The notes beneath the pieces were generated by a model that did no database searches, was not told the origin of the DNA, and saw nothing but the letters and a program-made list of their open reading frames with translations. From positions 10,540,001-10,604,000 of the forward strand of contig OW051473.1 in assembly GCA_932521025.1 (NCBI GenBank): DNA of 64,000 nt, written 5' to 3'. The stretch comes from Oscheius onirici. Lineage: Eukaryota; Nematoda; Chromadorea; Rhabditida; Rhabditidae. The first letter of the stretch is position 1. Every line of letters begins with the position of its first letter. Shown in pieces: positions 1 to 10,739 of the stretch. The position numbers were made by a program, and so were the translations under genes.

Positions 1-1703
1 AATTCCCCTTCCCCCGTAACCACTATACAAGTACCTAACAGGTGAGGTTTGAATTTTGTCTAACAGTCATTTTAGCAGGTGAAACCTTTCAGCTGTTAGG
101 CTGTCCACTACAAGGTTACTGTAGCGTTCTTATTAACAAATTTTAACAAATAATAAAGAATGCCCATCTCATCCTCTCCCGAAAACCTCCATTCATGTTG
201 TTGCAAGTTTTGTTGACGCCAAGCTGAGCATTCTGTTGGTACCAGCCCTGTGCTTATTTTCACCAAATGTTCTACAGTTTCCATTAGGCTATCCTCAATT
301 CTTTGCTTGATCTAAAAACATTATCCAATTTAGAAGATTCACTAACTTTAAGCGCGTCACGGCTACAAGTGTGAGGAAGTCCAACATAACACTTTCGCTT
401 CTTTTCCATAGTTCTAGAACAAAGAGCTTTTAATCAAACTCTGGATCATTACCCACTTGCAAACATCTTTAATATTCAGTTCTTTTGAAACTGTCATTTC
501 TCCGCAGATATCTTGATTCTTTCTGAGTAGTAATTGTTCACACCGAAAGTAATGAAATATGCCTGAAAGCACTTAAATGTGGTATACATTAAGAAACATA
601 CCCTTTGTTGGTCTTCGCATTATATTGCAGAAGAGACTATTGGGCCTCAACGATATTTGCAGAGCTTCTTTTGCTATTGATTGTGGACAATTTTGGAGGC
701 AAAATTTGTATTTCTCTAACTTTCTGAAACAAAGCTTTCAATAGAGCTATTAACATACAAGCATATCCATCTAGACTTTTGAAGAATGACAACAGGTTCA
801 GTTTCTGTTCTCAAAATATCTTGCATCAGTAGAAGATGGTTGTTGGAGAATGCCACTAGCGTTTCCGCTCGTTGTAACTCGCTGCTACAAGTTAACAGGC
901 ATTTTTCTCCCTCCGCCACATTAAACTCTGAAAAGTCTCTGCTATGTCTACTGTTTATCTATTAAAGTTTGACAAGACCGCCCTGTGCCAAAATCTGCTT
1001 ACGGACGGACACTGCTCGCTTGTAAAGCCAAGTGTTTTTATCTAACACTTAGGTATATTAACACAATAGTCTGCTCAAAAGTATTACTGTTTACAAGGCC
1101 GAGTTTGGAAATTGCGCGTCGAAATCAAACGGGGTGCAGTGATGAAGTAATCACACAAAAAAGACATACAAGTCACCTGTGCAAAACCACATGGGGTGGA
1201 TTTGGCTTTGCTTTTCATTAGTGCGAAACGCTTTTAAGCTAAAATCGCGGGTTTTCAGGTTTTGGGACCAATTCTATCGGATTCCGCGTAAAAAGTTATC
1301 CCTAGAAACATATTTTCAAGAAATTTGGTCGTAGAAAAAAAAAGTTAGCCGAAATGTTCTGTTTTCAAAACGTCCGCCGTCCGGCGTCCTGTGTGCGCGA
1401 TTTGCGCTCTCATTTTTTGACCCACAAGGCTGAAAATTTGGCTATCGATGTAACTTTTCCGACCCTACAGGAAGGGTGCTGGTCTTTTCGTTTTTCGATC
1501 TGAGACCCGGATCATACCCCTACGCCCTGCATTTTTGGACTTTTCCGAGTCGCCACTCCACCCACACGACCCGGGTTCGATCCCGCCTTACTGTAAATTT
1601 TTTTTGCTAAAATGCTTTGAGTAGAAAATGACTGTGAACATGCCCTGGAATATTTTCTGATCGTATTCGACCATTTCCTGCCATTAGGTAAAAGCACAAG
1701 GTA
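1..1703. other. intergenic, no gene seen
   Basis: AT-rich DNA with only short open frames that show no splice-compatible neighbours or recognisable protein. A stretch near 1560-1585 contains a GGGTTCGATCCC sequence resembling a tRNA T-loop, but no cloverleaf can be folded around it. Confidence 0.6.
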
Positions 1704-2656
1704 TCAGGTTCGTCCATATATGTTGCATATCTCGGTCATAACTTTTGATCTAAAAGCGCTAGAGAGCTGTTTCAGGAGCCAAAAGAACCATAAAAAGGGA
1801 CCATAGAGAGGAACCATAAAAACCACTTTTGAAACTTTTTTTATTATTGAACCATGACACCCCTTTTTGCTCAAACAGCAGTTGGGAAAAATGGTAGAGG
1901 AATGGAAGCCGAGTCGGAGAAGAGCAACGGGACGGCCTCCGCACAGATGGAGGAACCTGCTGGTTTCGAAATATGGTGCTACTTTCTCATCTACAGCAAG
2001 AGCGAGGGGACGGTCGGCTTTCAAGCAGATGATGGATCGATGAAGAATCCTCGAGTAACAAATTAGATGACCTACTTCTCCTACAGATTATTTTCTGAGG
2101 TTATTTTTTTACAGATTATTTTCCCAAAGATTAAAGATTAAAGATACCCCTATCATGAATTGAACCTCTAAATTTTAGAGGCGCGTTTCTCGAAAATTTT
2201 CCATTGCGACTCCCTCGTTCTATACATTATTTTGTAGCCCAGACTGAGTTCTTTTAAGGGCAACAGGGCGATTTCCTCCAAACTCTTGGGTTAGGGCTGT
2301 GCAACTTCTGGAAGTTGATCACTTTCGTAAATTTGGCCCTTCGTATCTCAGTCAGGAAAATCTCTGGGAAATCGGGTCTCTCCTGAGAACTTTACTGGTC
2401 AAAACTGCCAAAACTGCGTTGTCAGGATTTTTAAATTCGCTTGGGATGTGCGCTTCCCAGGTTTTAAAATGCGTTTTTGCGTTCTAAATTTCGCCTTTTC
2501 GACTGGTATTCAAAATTTTTGAACTATGACTTCTAATCTCTATACATGGCCAAATAGAGCTAACTTTGCCTGTTCTTTTGGTTCCTGAAACAGCTCTCTA
2601 GCACTTTTAGATCAAAAGTTATGACCGAGATATGCAACATCTATGGATCAACCTGA
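1704..2656. mobile_element. mariner-type MITE, 953 bp
   Basis: The two ends are inverted repeats of about 85 bases (1704-1788 and 2572-2656), differing at only a few positions and both beginning TCAGGTT. The dinucleotide TA stands immediately outside each end (1702-1703 and 2657-2658), as expected of Tc1/mariner target-site duplication. The interior has no long reading frame and no transposase motif, so the element is non-autonomous. Mariner family assignment rests on the TA duplication and the TCAGG-type terminus only. Confidence 0.8.
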
Positions 2657-3098
2657 TAGTTATTCTGAATTTACTCCTTGTTCATACGGGCAAAGCCCAA
2701 TGCTTTTAGAAACGAGGGAGTATTGTAGTTTTCTGTTTTTATCCTGGTCCTGCAAAATGGTTCCGCGTATACTTAGGTTTGCCGAAGTTCTGGGTATAGA
2801 CTTCTCCCGATGCTGATGGAGAAGTTCTCGAAAGTAGTGGGAAATATCGTAAAAAAGAACCAAAATACCAAAAGCTTGATTGTAAGGGATTGTGAGACGT
2901 GTAAGGCATGTCCCCTAACCAATGCAGACTCGATCCTTTCTTGGAGTAGCTCGACATCAGTACGTTAAAATTCTGACCGGTCTGGTGTTTGTACAAAAAA
3001 TGAACCGGACCGTACCGAAAAAGATGGTTAACACTTTTTTCTAGTGTATGGAGAAACACTATTCGTAAATTCTAAGAATTTTGACAAAAAGAGAACAA

Positions 3099-3808
3099 TC
3101 TGGATCTGTGAAAAAGTGGATTCTTTGAAGAAGAAGGGATTTGTCTTTACCCTGTTTTACTGAATTCAACCGAACAAAAAGAGAACAATACTTTTGTTCG
3201 AACTACGCAACTGGACAAAAAGTGAACAATAGCTCTTACAATAGTCAAATCCTCGTCTTTTCTCATAGGATCACTCTGTTATCGTCTGTTCCACAAACTG
3301 TAGAAGAGTGAGGAGAGAGTGCTGTCGAGTTAGGGACAAGAGTAGGAAAAGACGTTTTTCCTTGGGAGAGAATCCCGTTGTATTTCTCCGGTTCTACGTC
3401 TCAGATATCAACTAGATCCCTTTCCTACAAATGTGATAAAAACATCGGCAAAATTTCTGTAACTGGACTCCCGTCACAAACTTTTCAGAATAATATTCCG
3501 TGATTCCCAACAGTTTCATGTCACTCAAAATAGCGTATCCTTTAGCGCTAAACATTGTTCACTGCTCATTTTTGGCTGTATTGGGTTTTCTTCGGTGTTA
3601 CAAGTAGGTTTTCTGGAGCTAGCAATAAATGAATGATCCTATGAGAAAAGACGAGGATTTGACTTTTGTAAGAGCTATTGTTCACTTTTTGTCCAGTTGC
3701 GTAGTTCACACAAAAGTATTGTTCTCTTTTTGTCCGGTTGAATTCAGTAAAACAGGGTAAAGACAAATCCCTTCTTCTTCAAAGAATCCACTTTTTCACA
3801 GATCCAGA
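3099..3808. mobile_element. long inverted repeat, probable foldback/MITE element
   Basis: Two arms of about 175 bases, 3099-3272 and 3634-3808, are reverse complements of each other with only a handful of differences, separated by a 360-base spacer. Each arm carries repeats of the motif GACAAAAAGAGAACAAT (also just outside the left arm at 3082). No coding capacity is seen. A clear target duplication is not visible, so this could equally be an inverted local duplication. Confidence 0.7.
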
Positions 3809-4612
3809 TAGATGAAACTGTCCAGTGACTTTAACTTTAAGTCTCAAATGTTTCCGCTTGACTTAATCCATCAAGTAACGCGTTTCAGTGAAAACTTTCA
3901 AACCGAATACTTACTTTGATAATAAATGTTTTGCAAAATTTGTGCAAAATTTTAGTGTAAGTCAAAAACATACGTCGAAGTAACAAATATAGTAGCAGCA
4001 TACGTTCATGGTGTGTACTTTTCGGCTGGCCGCATTGACGTAGTAGTAATTGATGTTTTTAGCTCAACTGGCCCACTTCCCTCGAAGGGCGGCGTTTTGA
4101 CAACAAAAGCTTGACGAGAGCCACAACTTGTTGGCTTCCCGTCGTTTTACCCAATAGCCGAACGGCCGGCTATGTTTGAGGACTTGAAAGCTGTCGCATG
4201 TCATTTTTAAATGAACAGCTTAAAGAGATGTGCTATTTGTGTGGTTTAGCATCCACGATGTTTTGGCTTCATATGAAATAATTTGCGGCAACGATATTTG
4301 GACAAACGGCCAAAGACAAACTGGCACTTTGTTAACTACATTTTATTTTCTTCCGGAGTAACTTTTCTTCTGCAAATATCCGTTTAGTAATGCGTTCTCA
4401 TAAATGCAACGTTATTCTACTATCATCTGTCCCATTGAAAAGGTTCTTAAGAGTCGCCTAGAAAGCTCTATCGTAGTGCAACGCAATTTTGCGTACGCGG
4501 GAAGATGCTCCGAATGAAAATTTCGTGTACTATGTACCTCGACTCCATTCAAGTCGCCTTTCAACGATTGAGGTGATTTATTTACACATTTTTTTCAAAT
4601 TTCTCTTCAGAA
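3809..4612. other. intergenic, no gene seen
   Basis: No convincing coding frame. The last bases before 4613 form a good 3' splice-site sequence (TTTCTCTTCAG), discussed with the next gene. Confidence 0.5.
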
Positions 4613-5750
4613 ATGCAAAGAGTCGGGAGTAGTCTTCACAGATCCAATGGCAACAAGAACTTCTCCATAACGTTGCTTGGCTTTGCTGGTGCGAAAGACG
4701 CACACATGCAGAAATATAGCAAGATTTATCAGGACCGTGGGTTAGTTTTAAGGTCGTTTCTCACTTAAACTTGTTCCCAGGTATGATACCGTCACGTTCA
4801 CGTCTTTACTGCCAAATGTGTATACAATGGGTCTAAAAGCGAGTGTCGTTTTCTAAACTTACCAATTTTTTAGAAAATGCGAGATGTGCAACCTGTAGTC
4901 GAACAATTGAAAAAAGTACTTTTGGAGAAGGATACGGCTGTGCACACTTTCAGCATGAACGGAGTTTTCACTTTATGCTCTCTGGAACTTCAACATCCGG
5001 AGCTGCAACTACTGAAAAGAACCAGAGGAATATTTTTCGACAGGTTTGTCGCTTTTAGAAAATAAAACATTTTTTATGCAGTGGACCTGTGGATTTAGGC
5101 TACCGAGAAGTGATTCCCAGTATATTATACGCAGATCGGTACCATAAACAACTTTTACTTAACGGAAATGCTGAAGAAGTTAAAAACTACAAACAGCAGA
5201 GATTGAGGCAGTTTTTTCGGCTACTGAAACACTACACGATTGTGAGTTCCCTCGGAAGGCTTAAACTTTCTTTTTAGCTACCAATTCGCCGTCTTCAAGG
5301 AAAATCAGTAGATGATATAAGTGCGTATGATTTTCTCAAAAATCACACTGATTTGCCGTTCGTTATTTCTTTGGTTTACTCCAAAATAGACTCCATTTGT
5401 GGTCCACGGTAAACTTTCTTTCTTTTTTGAAAATATTTGAAAGTTTAAGAACAATTAAAAAATTTGCTGAATTTCATCGGCAGCAAGGAAGAAATGTGGA
5501 GGAGCTTTATCTTAAGGTGTGCTATTTTAATTTCCCAGGAAATAATATTTGAAGGACACGCAACATGTTAACCACTACAGAAAACATCCTAAAGAATACA
5601 CGCAGATGGTAGACAGCTTTTTGAAAAAATGTGAAGAACGCGGGTAAAGTTTTATCTTTTTTGTACAGATAAATTATGTTCAATAAATTATACAGCCATA
5701 CAACAGACTTTGGTCTTCTTGAATTCGTTCACCAGCTCGCAAGTGTGTGA
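4613..5750 (+). CDS. TMEM53: TMEM53/DUF829 family protein
   Basis: Start ATG at 4613 lies two bases after TTTCTCTTCAG. The spliced product has the DUF829 order: an N-terminal strand and turn ITLLGFAGAKD, the nucleophile-elbow-like region HTFSMNGVF (around 4945-4975), GIFFDSGPVDLG across the intron near 5046-5085, YSKIDSICGP near 5380-5410, and a C-terminal block DTQHVNHYRKHPKEY near 5555-5600. These match TMEM53, a nuclear-envelope protein with an alpha/beta-hydrolase-like fold whose chemistry is unknown. The usual catalytic Ser is replaced by Asn-Gly in the elbow (M-N-G). About seven introns of 30-50 bases are inferred. The intron between about 4844 and 4873 is only 28-30 bases if the reading is right, and the last exon has an alternative frame that would extend the tail to about 5830. 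The neighbour is convergent, 80 bases away. Confidence 0.82.
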
Positions 5751-5832
5751 TGGATTGGAACAAAAACCAGAAGAACATTGTTCTTCAGTCTCTTCCATCC
5801 CAGCTGAACAGCCTGAAAAAGCTTTTTAGCAT

Positions 5833-8416
5833 TTAATTTCTGTAAGTTTTACGATTCACTCCTTTGCAACAGACGCCATGAGACACATCGCACGTGTGTC
5901 CTTGACTGCAATCCGCTGATCTCTTGCAAGTTAACAGCTCGTTGTTTCGATCTACCGATGGTTCTCCGCGAAGACCCACAGTACATGTAATTCCTTGATT
6001 GGGCTTCGCAGGAATCAATTATAACTTACTTTTACATTGTCCTTGACTGTGGCTATACCCACTTGGGCAGAGACAAATTCCTTTTTTACATTCAAGTGGC
6101 GATTGTTCCGAATCATCAGCGGTTGTTGTGGGCTTAGAAGTGCATTGAGCACTCAACTGAATATAACCCATTGTATTAAAGCGACGTACGAAATGTGGTG
6201 GGACAATTCTACTGTAGGTTGCGCGGCAATTTAAAAACGATTTTATTCCAAAAATTACGAAAACATCGTTTTATCGCGTGTTTTTACTTCTGAGCTTTCC
6301 ACGCGAGCAAAGTGATCGAAAACTTACAAGAAAAAAAAAATAAAGCGAATAGAACCATAAAAACACTTTATGATAAACAACGTAGAAAGTAAGCATTTCC
6401 GTCTATTTCTCTTTCACTTTTCTATAAATTTCAATTTGAATAACCTTTCCTGGCATCGCTTTACAAGAAACAGCATAAATGGAGCCGTCGAAAATGGTAA
6501 AAATACAAGTTTTGACAGCTTTTCTTGCGTTTTGCGCCATTTTATAATAATTGTGCGTACCAACTTAGTGCTCGCGTTCCCAGCAGCTGCAGACACGCTT
6601 TAGAAGTAGCGTTTCTGTAAGTGGGTACGGCGCTAAAAAAAAAGGAAAAGCATTGCGGAGTTGGGCGCGCCCATTGTCACGATGATAGTTGGCTGAGCAG
6701 CCGGACCAAGTTGGTCCGTTGTCTTTACCCGTGTTAAGGTATAATATCTTCACCAACCACACAGCTGTCTCCATAAAAAGCAGTAGAATAGCATTGGCCG
6801 TTGTGATAAATGTCGTCCATAGATGTGCATGGTTTCGGGCAGCAAATCTGAAAGCTAGTTTAGGTACAAAACCAAAAATACCGATTTTTCCGTCACTACA
6901 CCATCTTTGTGGCAGTAGTAGTCAATCGGACAGTTATTGCAACCGTAGTCAGGATAAGAACTAGTCTCATGAGCTTCTCCCACAGGACACACAGGTCGTA
7001 AGTCTGAAGGAGTGGGGCAGCAGAATCCTTGGTAGAAGCCTGGCTTTGAGGCATCGTCAAAAACTGCGACACAATAGTGATCGTCTGGACACGAATCTCT
7101 CTCATATTGGCTTCCACTCCAGTCTTCCAATGTAGCATTCCCTAAAACAGTTGCAATCTGCATGTGTTCACTTACTCATCAAATCTTCAAACTCTTCCGT
7201 AGTGATGTTAAGTTTCAGTCTGCTAAAAAGAGCTCTTCGATGGCAGACGACTGGTTTATCCTGCTTCATTATGGGCTCTCCATTTCCGGGGCATTTGTAT
7301 TCTAAAAAAGGTGCAAAAAATATTCAATTGCATAATTACTAATCGGCTTGCAACCTCCATCCCCATCTCTCTGAAATCCCTGCTTGCATCGACATCCGCC
7401 AGTCGAGCACTCAGAAAATGCCGCAGAACATTCCATATCGGTTTTACATTTTTCCTGAATGCACATTAAACGTTTAACTTAAACTAACCTTAAGTCTGCG
7501 CCTTAATCTTTGGCAAGATTTTCCATCAGATGAGACCGAGTATCCTATTTCAGTTGGACATTGACAACTAGACAATTGATTCAAAGTAAAATCGTGTTCT
7601 TACCGGCAAGCTCCAAAATGGTCGCAAACACAAGACGCACCACCATTACATCCTATCGAAATAGTACAACTTTCTCCGACAAACGGTTTCACCGAGGGTC
7701 CGACAACTGTTTTACTGTCCCGCTGACAACAGAAACCCGTCTTTGCCTCACAGTATCCAGAAAGTGGACAAGGTGTTTCAATTCCAAATTTGAACTAAAT
7801 TTGGAATAAAATCACGTTTTAAAACTGACCTGACACATAATGGGAGAACCTGTTATCTGATTCACCATGGTTTTCGTCGGTTTAGGGCAAGTACGCAGTT
7901 CTTAAAAATAAGAAACTATTCCACGGTAAAAACTCACTTGTGCAGCAAATGCCATTTTGCGGGTTACAGACTTGATTTGCAGAACAGCCTTTAGACATGT
8001 CGCATTTTGTTATGGTTCCATCAAATGCCATAACTACAGCCCCACCGCCAGGGCAAAAATTTTCAACCGGTCTATGATCTTAAAAACTTCAGATTGAATT
8101 CTTACTTTGTATCTTTTGAAGGGAAGCATGCCGGTTTCAGGCGTCCGTTCACTTTTCCATACTCACAGACCTCGCCCTAGAACAGATATTTTAACCGTTA
8201 GTAACCAGAAACTCACTTGTTGGCACTGTGCAGAAATTGTGCATCCATCTTTTCTACAGATTGCCTCAGAGCAAAAAGCTCCTCTTCCACATTGAAGTGT
8301 CGTTTGACAGGGTGTACCAATTGATCCTGAAAAGATTTTAAAGAATTTTTTTTTCGATACCAACCATATGACTGCGGAATGCTCGCCAGGAACAATAGAA
8401 GCACCGCTGGAGACAT
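5833..8416 (-). CDS. secreted EB-module cysteine-rich protein
   Basis: Reading leftwards from ATG at 8416, the first exon encodes a signal peptide (MSPAVLLLFLASIPQSYG). Many Cys-rich units follow, spread over about ten short exons: repeated blocks such as CQTTLQCGRGAFCSEAICR, CSANQVCNPQNGICC (about 7940-8010), CSAAFSECSTGGCRCKQGF (about 7370-7440) and CSQGHTCDVSHGVCC (about 5860-5920). The spacing fits the EB module (PF01683) and related nematode Cys-rich repeats, usually extracellular. The stop is TAA at 5833-5835. The exons near 6160-6860 are the least certain: a roughly 500-base gap there holds only AT-rich DNA. Role unknown; an extracellular matrix or cuticle-associated protein is an inference. 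Confidence 0.75.
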
Positions 8417-9264
8417 TGAATAGAATGGGAGCGGTCATCAACTCTCACTATGTAGTCATGAGAGCTCAGCTGAGCAAGCGCCACGGTCATCTCAAAGTCA
8501 ACAGCTGAATTTAGCACCAGATGGACAATCGGGACAGAAACATAGTAGCCTTTGGGATGAGAGACTAATATGGGTATTGAAACAACGGGTTACAGTCATT
8601 CTGTCGGTTTTTTGAGGTGAAGGTAGTCGACTTCCAATTTTGTGCAATTAAATTCTCGTGTTTTGCGATGCTTCGGCCTTGTTGGATATCGTAACAAACT
8701 AGCAAATGCAAATAAATAAATAGTGTTACGAATTTGATACATCGACTGTTACTGTTATTAAAACCAGCGGTCACATTACTGATACAAGTTCTCGGCTACG
8801 CATTTTCAGCAATTAAGTGCGATCGTATGTATGGACACATTTTTTCACCCTAATTGATATCTTTTAGTCGTTACAAAATCCTGTTCTCCCATCAGTTTCA
8901 GTGAATCACCCACCGCTCTTTCCAGCTTGGCATCTGCTATAAAAGATGTCTATTCAGCTACAGTTCCAAGCGTGTCCGACAATCGGTTTAGTGTCGCTTT
9001 TCCTTCAGTTCAGACCAAAAAAAGAGTTTCTGACTATTATTGAAACTTTTCACGTTTTTAAGGAAACGCTTTTTAAGCTGATTAGGTCAATCGATGAGTG
9101 TTCCTATCGACGGTATCTTTCTTCCCGAGATGGCCTAGGTCATCTTCCGCCCCTGCGCGGCCTCTTTCTTGCGCCTAGTTCCACTTATCATCACATTCAC
9201 TCTCTATCCGTATCAAGAATTGCTGAAAATCTCTTAATTTCATTATCCAATTGAAATCTTTCAG
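8417..9264. other. divergent intergenic region
   Basis: Lies between the divergent EB-module gene and the Cys-rich gene starting at 9265. It contains one good TATA box (8938). The remainder shows no supported coding frame. Confidence 0.5.
8938..8945 (+). promoter_or_regulatory. TATA box
   Basis: GC-flanked TATAAAAG is a near-ideal TATA element. It is 320 bases before the start codon at 9265, and that ATG directly follows TTTCAG. The transcript therefore probably starts near 8970 and loses the sequence up to 9264 either as a 5'UTR intron or as an outron. Confidence 0.45.
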
Positions 9265-10644
9265 ATGATCCGGGTAATTGCTTTTGCTTCGCTCATAGTA
9301 AGTCAATTCAGAGGCAAAAATGTATCTGTTTAGGTTTTTGCAAAAGCTCAGGACTGTTCCACGCCACATGGAACCCGTGAAGCTTTTGGCCAATATCTAC
9401 AATGCATGAAACACGGACTCGATTCCAATTATGGTGTTTTTGAAGACGAGATCAGAGAGCATGGAAGGTATATCATCAAGCTTTTTTAAAAACTTGATCT
9501 CCCTGTTAAGGAGAGCAGCCATGGCCTGCTTTGCTTCGACCATTGATGACGGAAACAGAAAAGACCGTTGCGTTCTCAACGAGAATGACCTGAACCAGGT
9601 TGCTTGGGATAGACATGGTCCTCTCAGAGACTGTACAATCTGCCGAACTTTTGCTGCTGGTGCTTTGAAGGCTATCAAGTCGACACCAGCTGAAGACCAG
9701 AAATGTATTAGAACTGAAATTACTAAAGGTTGTACTCTTGCTTTTTCATCTATTCTCAGTTTTTAGCTATTGCTCGTGAAGCTACTTACTGCATCCAGAA
9801 GAAAATTGCTGGCTTCCCTGGCGTCCCAGACATTCCCGACCTTGAGGAAGGATCGTTCCAGTTTAAGGATTCTGTGTAAGCTTTGTGGTAAAAGCTAAAA
9901 AAAAACAATTCAGCATTTCTTCCCTATCCGATCATATTCTCATTCACTCTCGTTTGTCTTTCTGCGGCGAACGTAAACCTCAACGAGCTGCCAGCACAAA
10001 GAGGTGCCTGAACAATCCCTTCATTGGATACCTCGGAGAACACTGCAAAGTTTTGACTGGATGTGATAGTCGCATTGCTATTGGAACTTGTGCACATACC
10101 ATCCCTCAGACCCGTTCAGCCACTTGCGACTGTATCAATGAGGCTCGCGACGACCTTAAGAACAGAATCGCTTCCATCTCCGGAGTCTTCAATGATGTGA
10201 GTACTGGAAAGATTCCCAAAAACGACCATTTTAGCTGCTCAACGGAGGCTCAGGCGTGGCTATTGGCTCTTCCAATAAGGTCGATATTTGCGTTGCCAAC
10301 ATCAAGAAACAAATGTAAATTTCGAATTTTGTTAAATATAATTCGTTTTAGGATCACGCCTGTAAACGACTGGGTTACGGTCATTGACTCGGCTCTGTCC
10401 AATTGCATTAAGAAAAAGCCCGCTGGTCAAAATCTTGGAATGGAAGCTATGCTCAATGTTGGATGCAGAAAGGTCATTGCCGATACAACGGGAGCTGCTT
10501 CTTCTCAGCTCAAGACTGGCTTCGACTTTGTCAACAATCTCATTGATGCTATGGTTGAACGCAGCGGACGCTTCTGTGGTGGAGCTCACTGCCTCCAGGT
10601 AAATGTTTTCAAATGTATAGACAACTCCGGCTTTGTAGGGCTGA
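9265..10644 (+). CDS. secreted Cys-rich protein, family not recognised
   Basis: ATG at 9265 follows TTTCAG directly. A short hydrophobic leader (MIRVIAFASLIVFAKAQ, split by an intron after 9285) is followed by about 380 residues with regularly spaced cysteines (DCSTPHGTR, YLQCMKHGL, AMACFAST, DCTICRTF, TRSATCDCINEA, SNCIKKKPAG, GRFCGGAHC). Helical, charged stretches lie between them. Introns of 35-90 bases are seen at about 9286, 9478, 9728, 9879, 10198, 10315 and 10599. The stop TGA at 10642 assumes a final 40-base intron; without it the frame runs on past the polyadenylation signal at 10686. Probably exported and abundant (strong TATA box, clean codon use). I do not recognise the family. 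Confidence 0.75.
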
Positions 10645-10685
10645 AACAGGTCTCTTCAAACATCTTCTCTTCAAATTATTTATTG

Positions 10686-10691
10686 AATAAA
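10686..10691 (+). terminator. polyadenylation signal AATAAA
   Basis: AATAAA 42 bases after the proposed stop of the Cys-rich gene and 49 bases before the convergent stop of the channel gene. Confidence 0.55.
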
Positions 10692-10739
10692 ATTTTGTGT
10701 GTTGAGATCAAACAAGAAAGCTCACCAACAACTGAGAAA

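Noticed and set aside
1560-1590. Possible tRNA (GGGTTCGATCCC)
   Set aside because: The T-stem does not pair fully and no D-arm or acceptor stem can be placed upstream.
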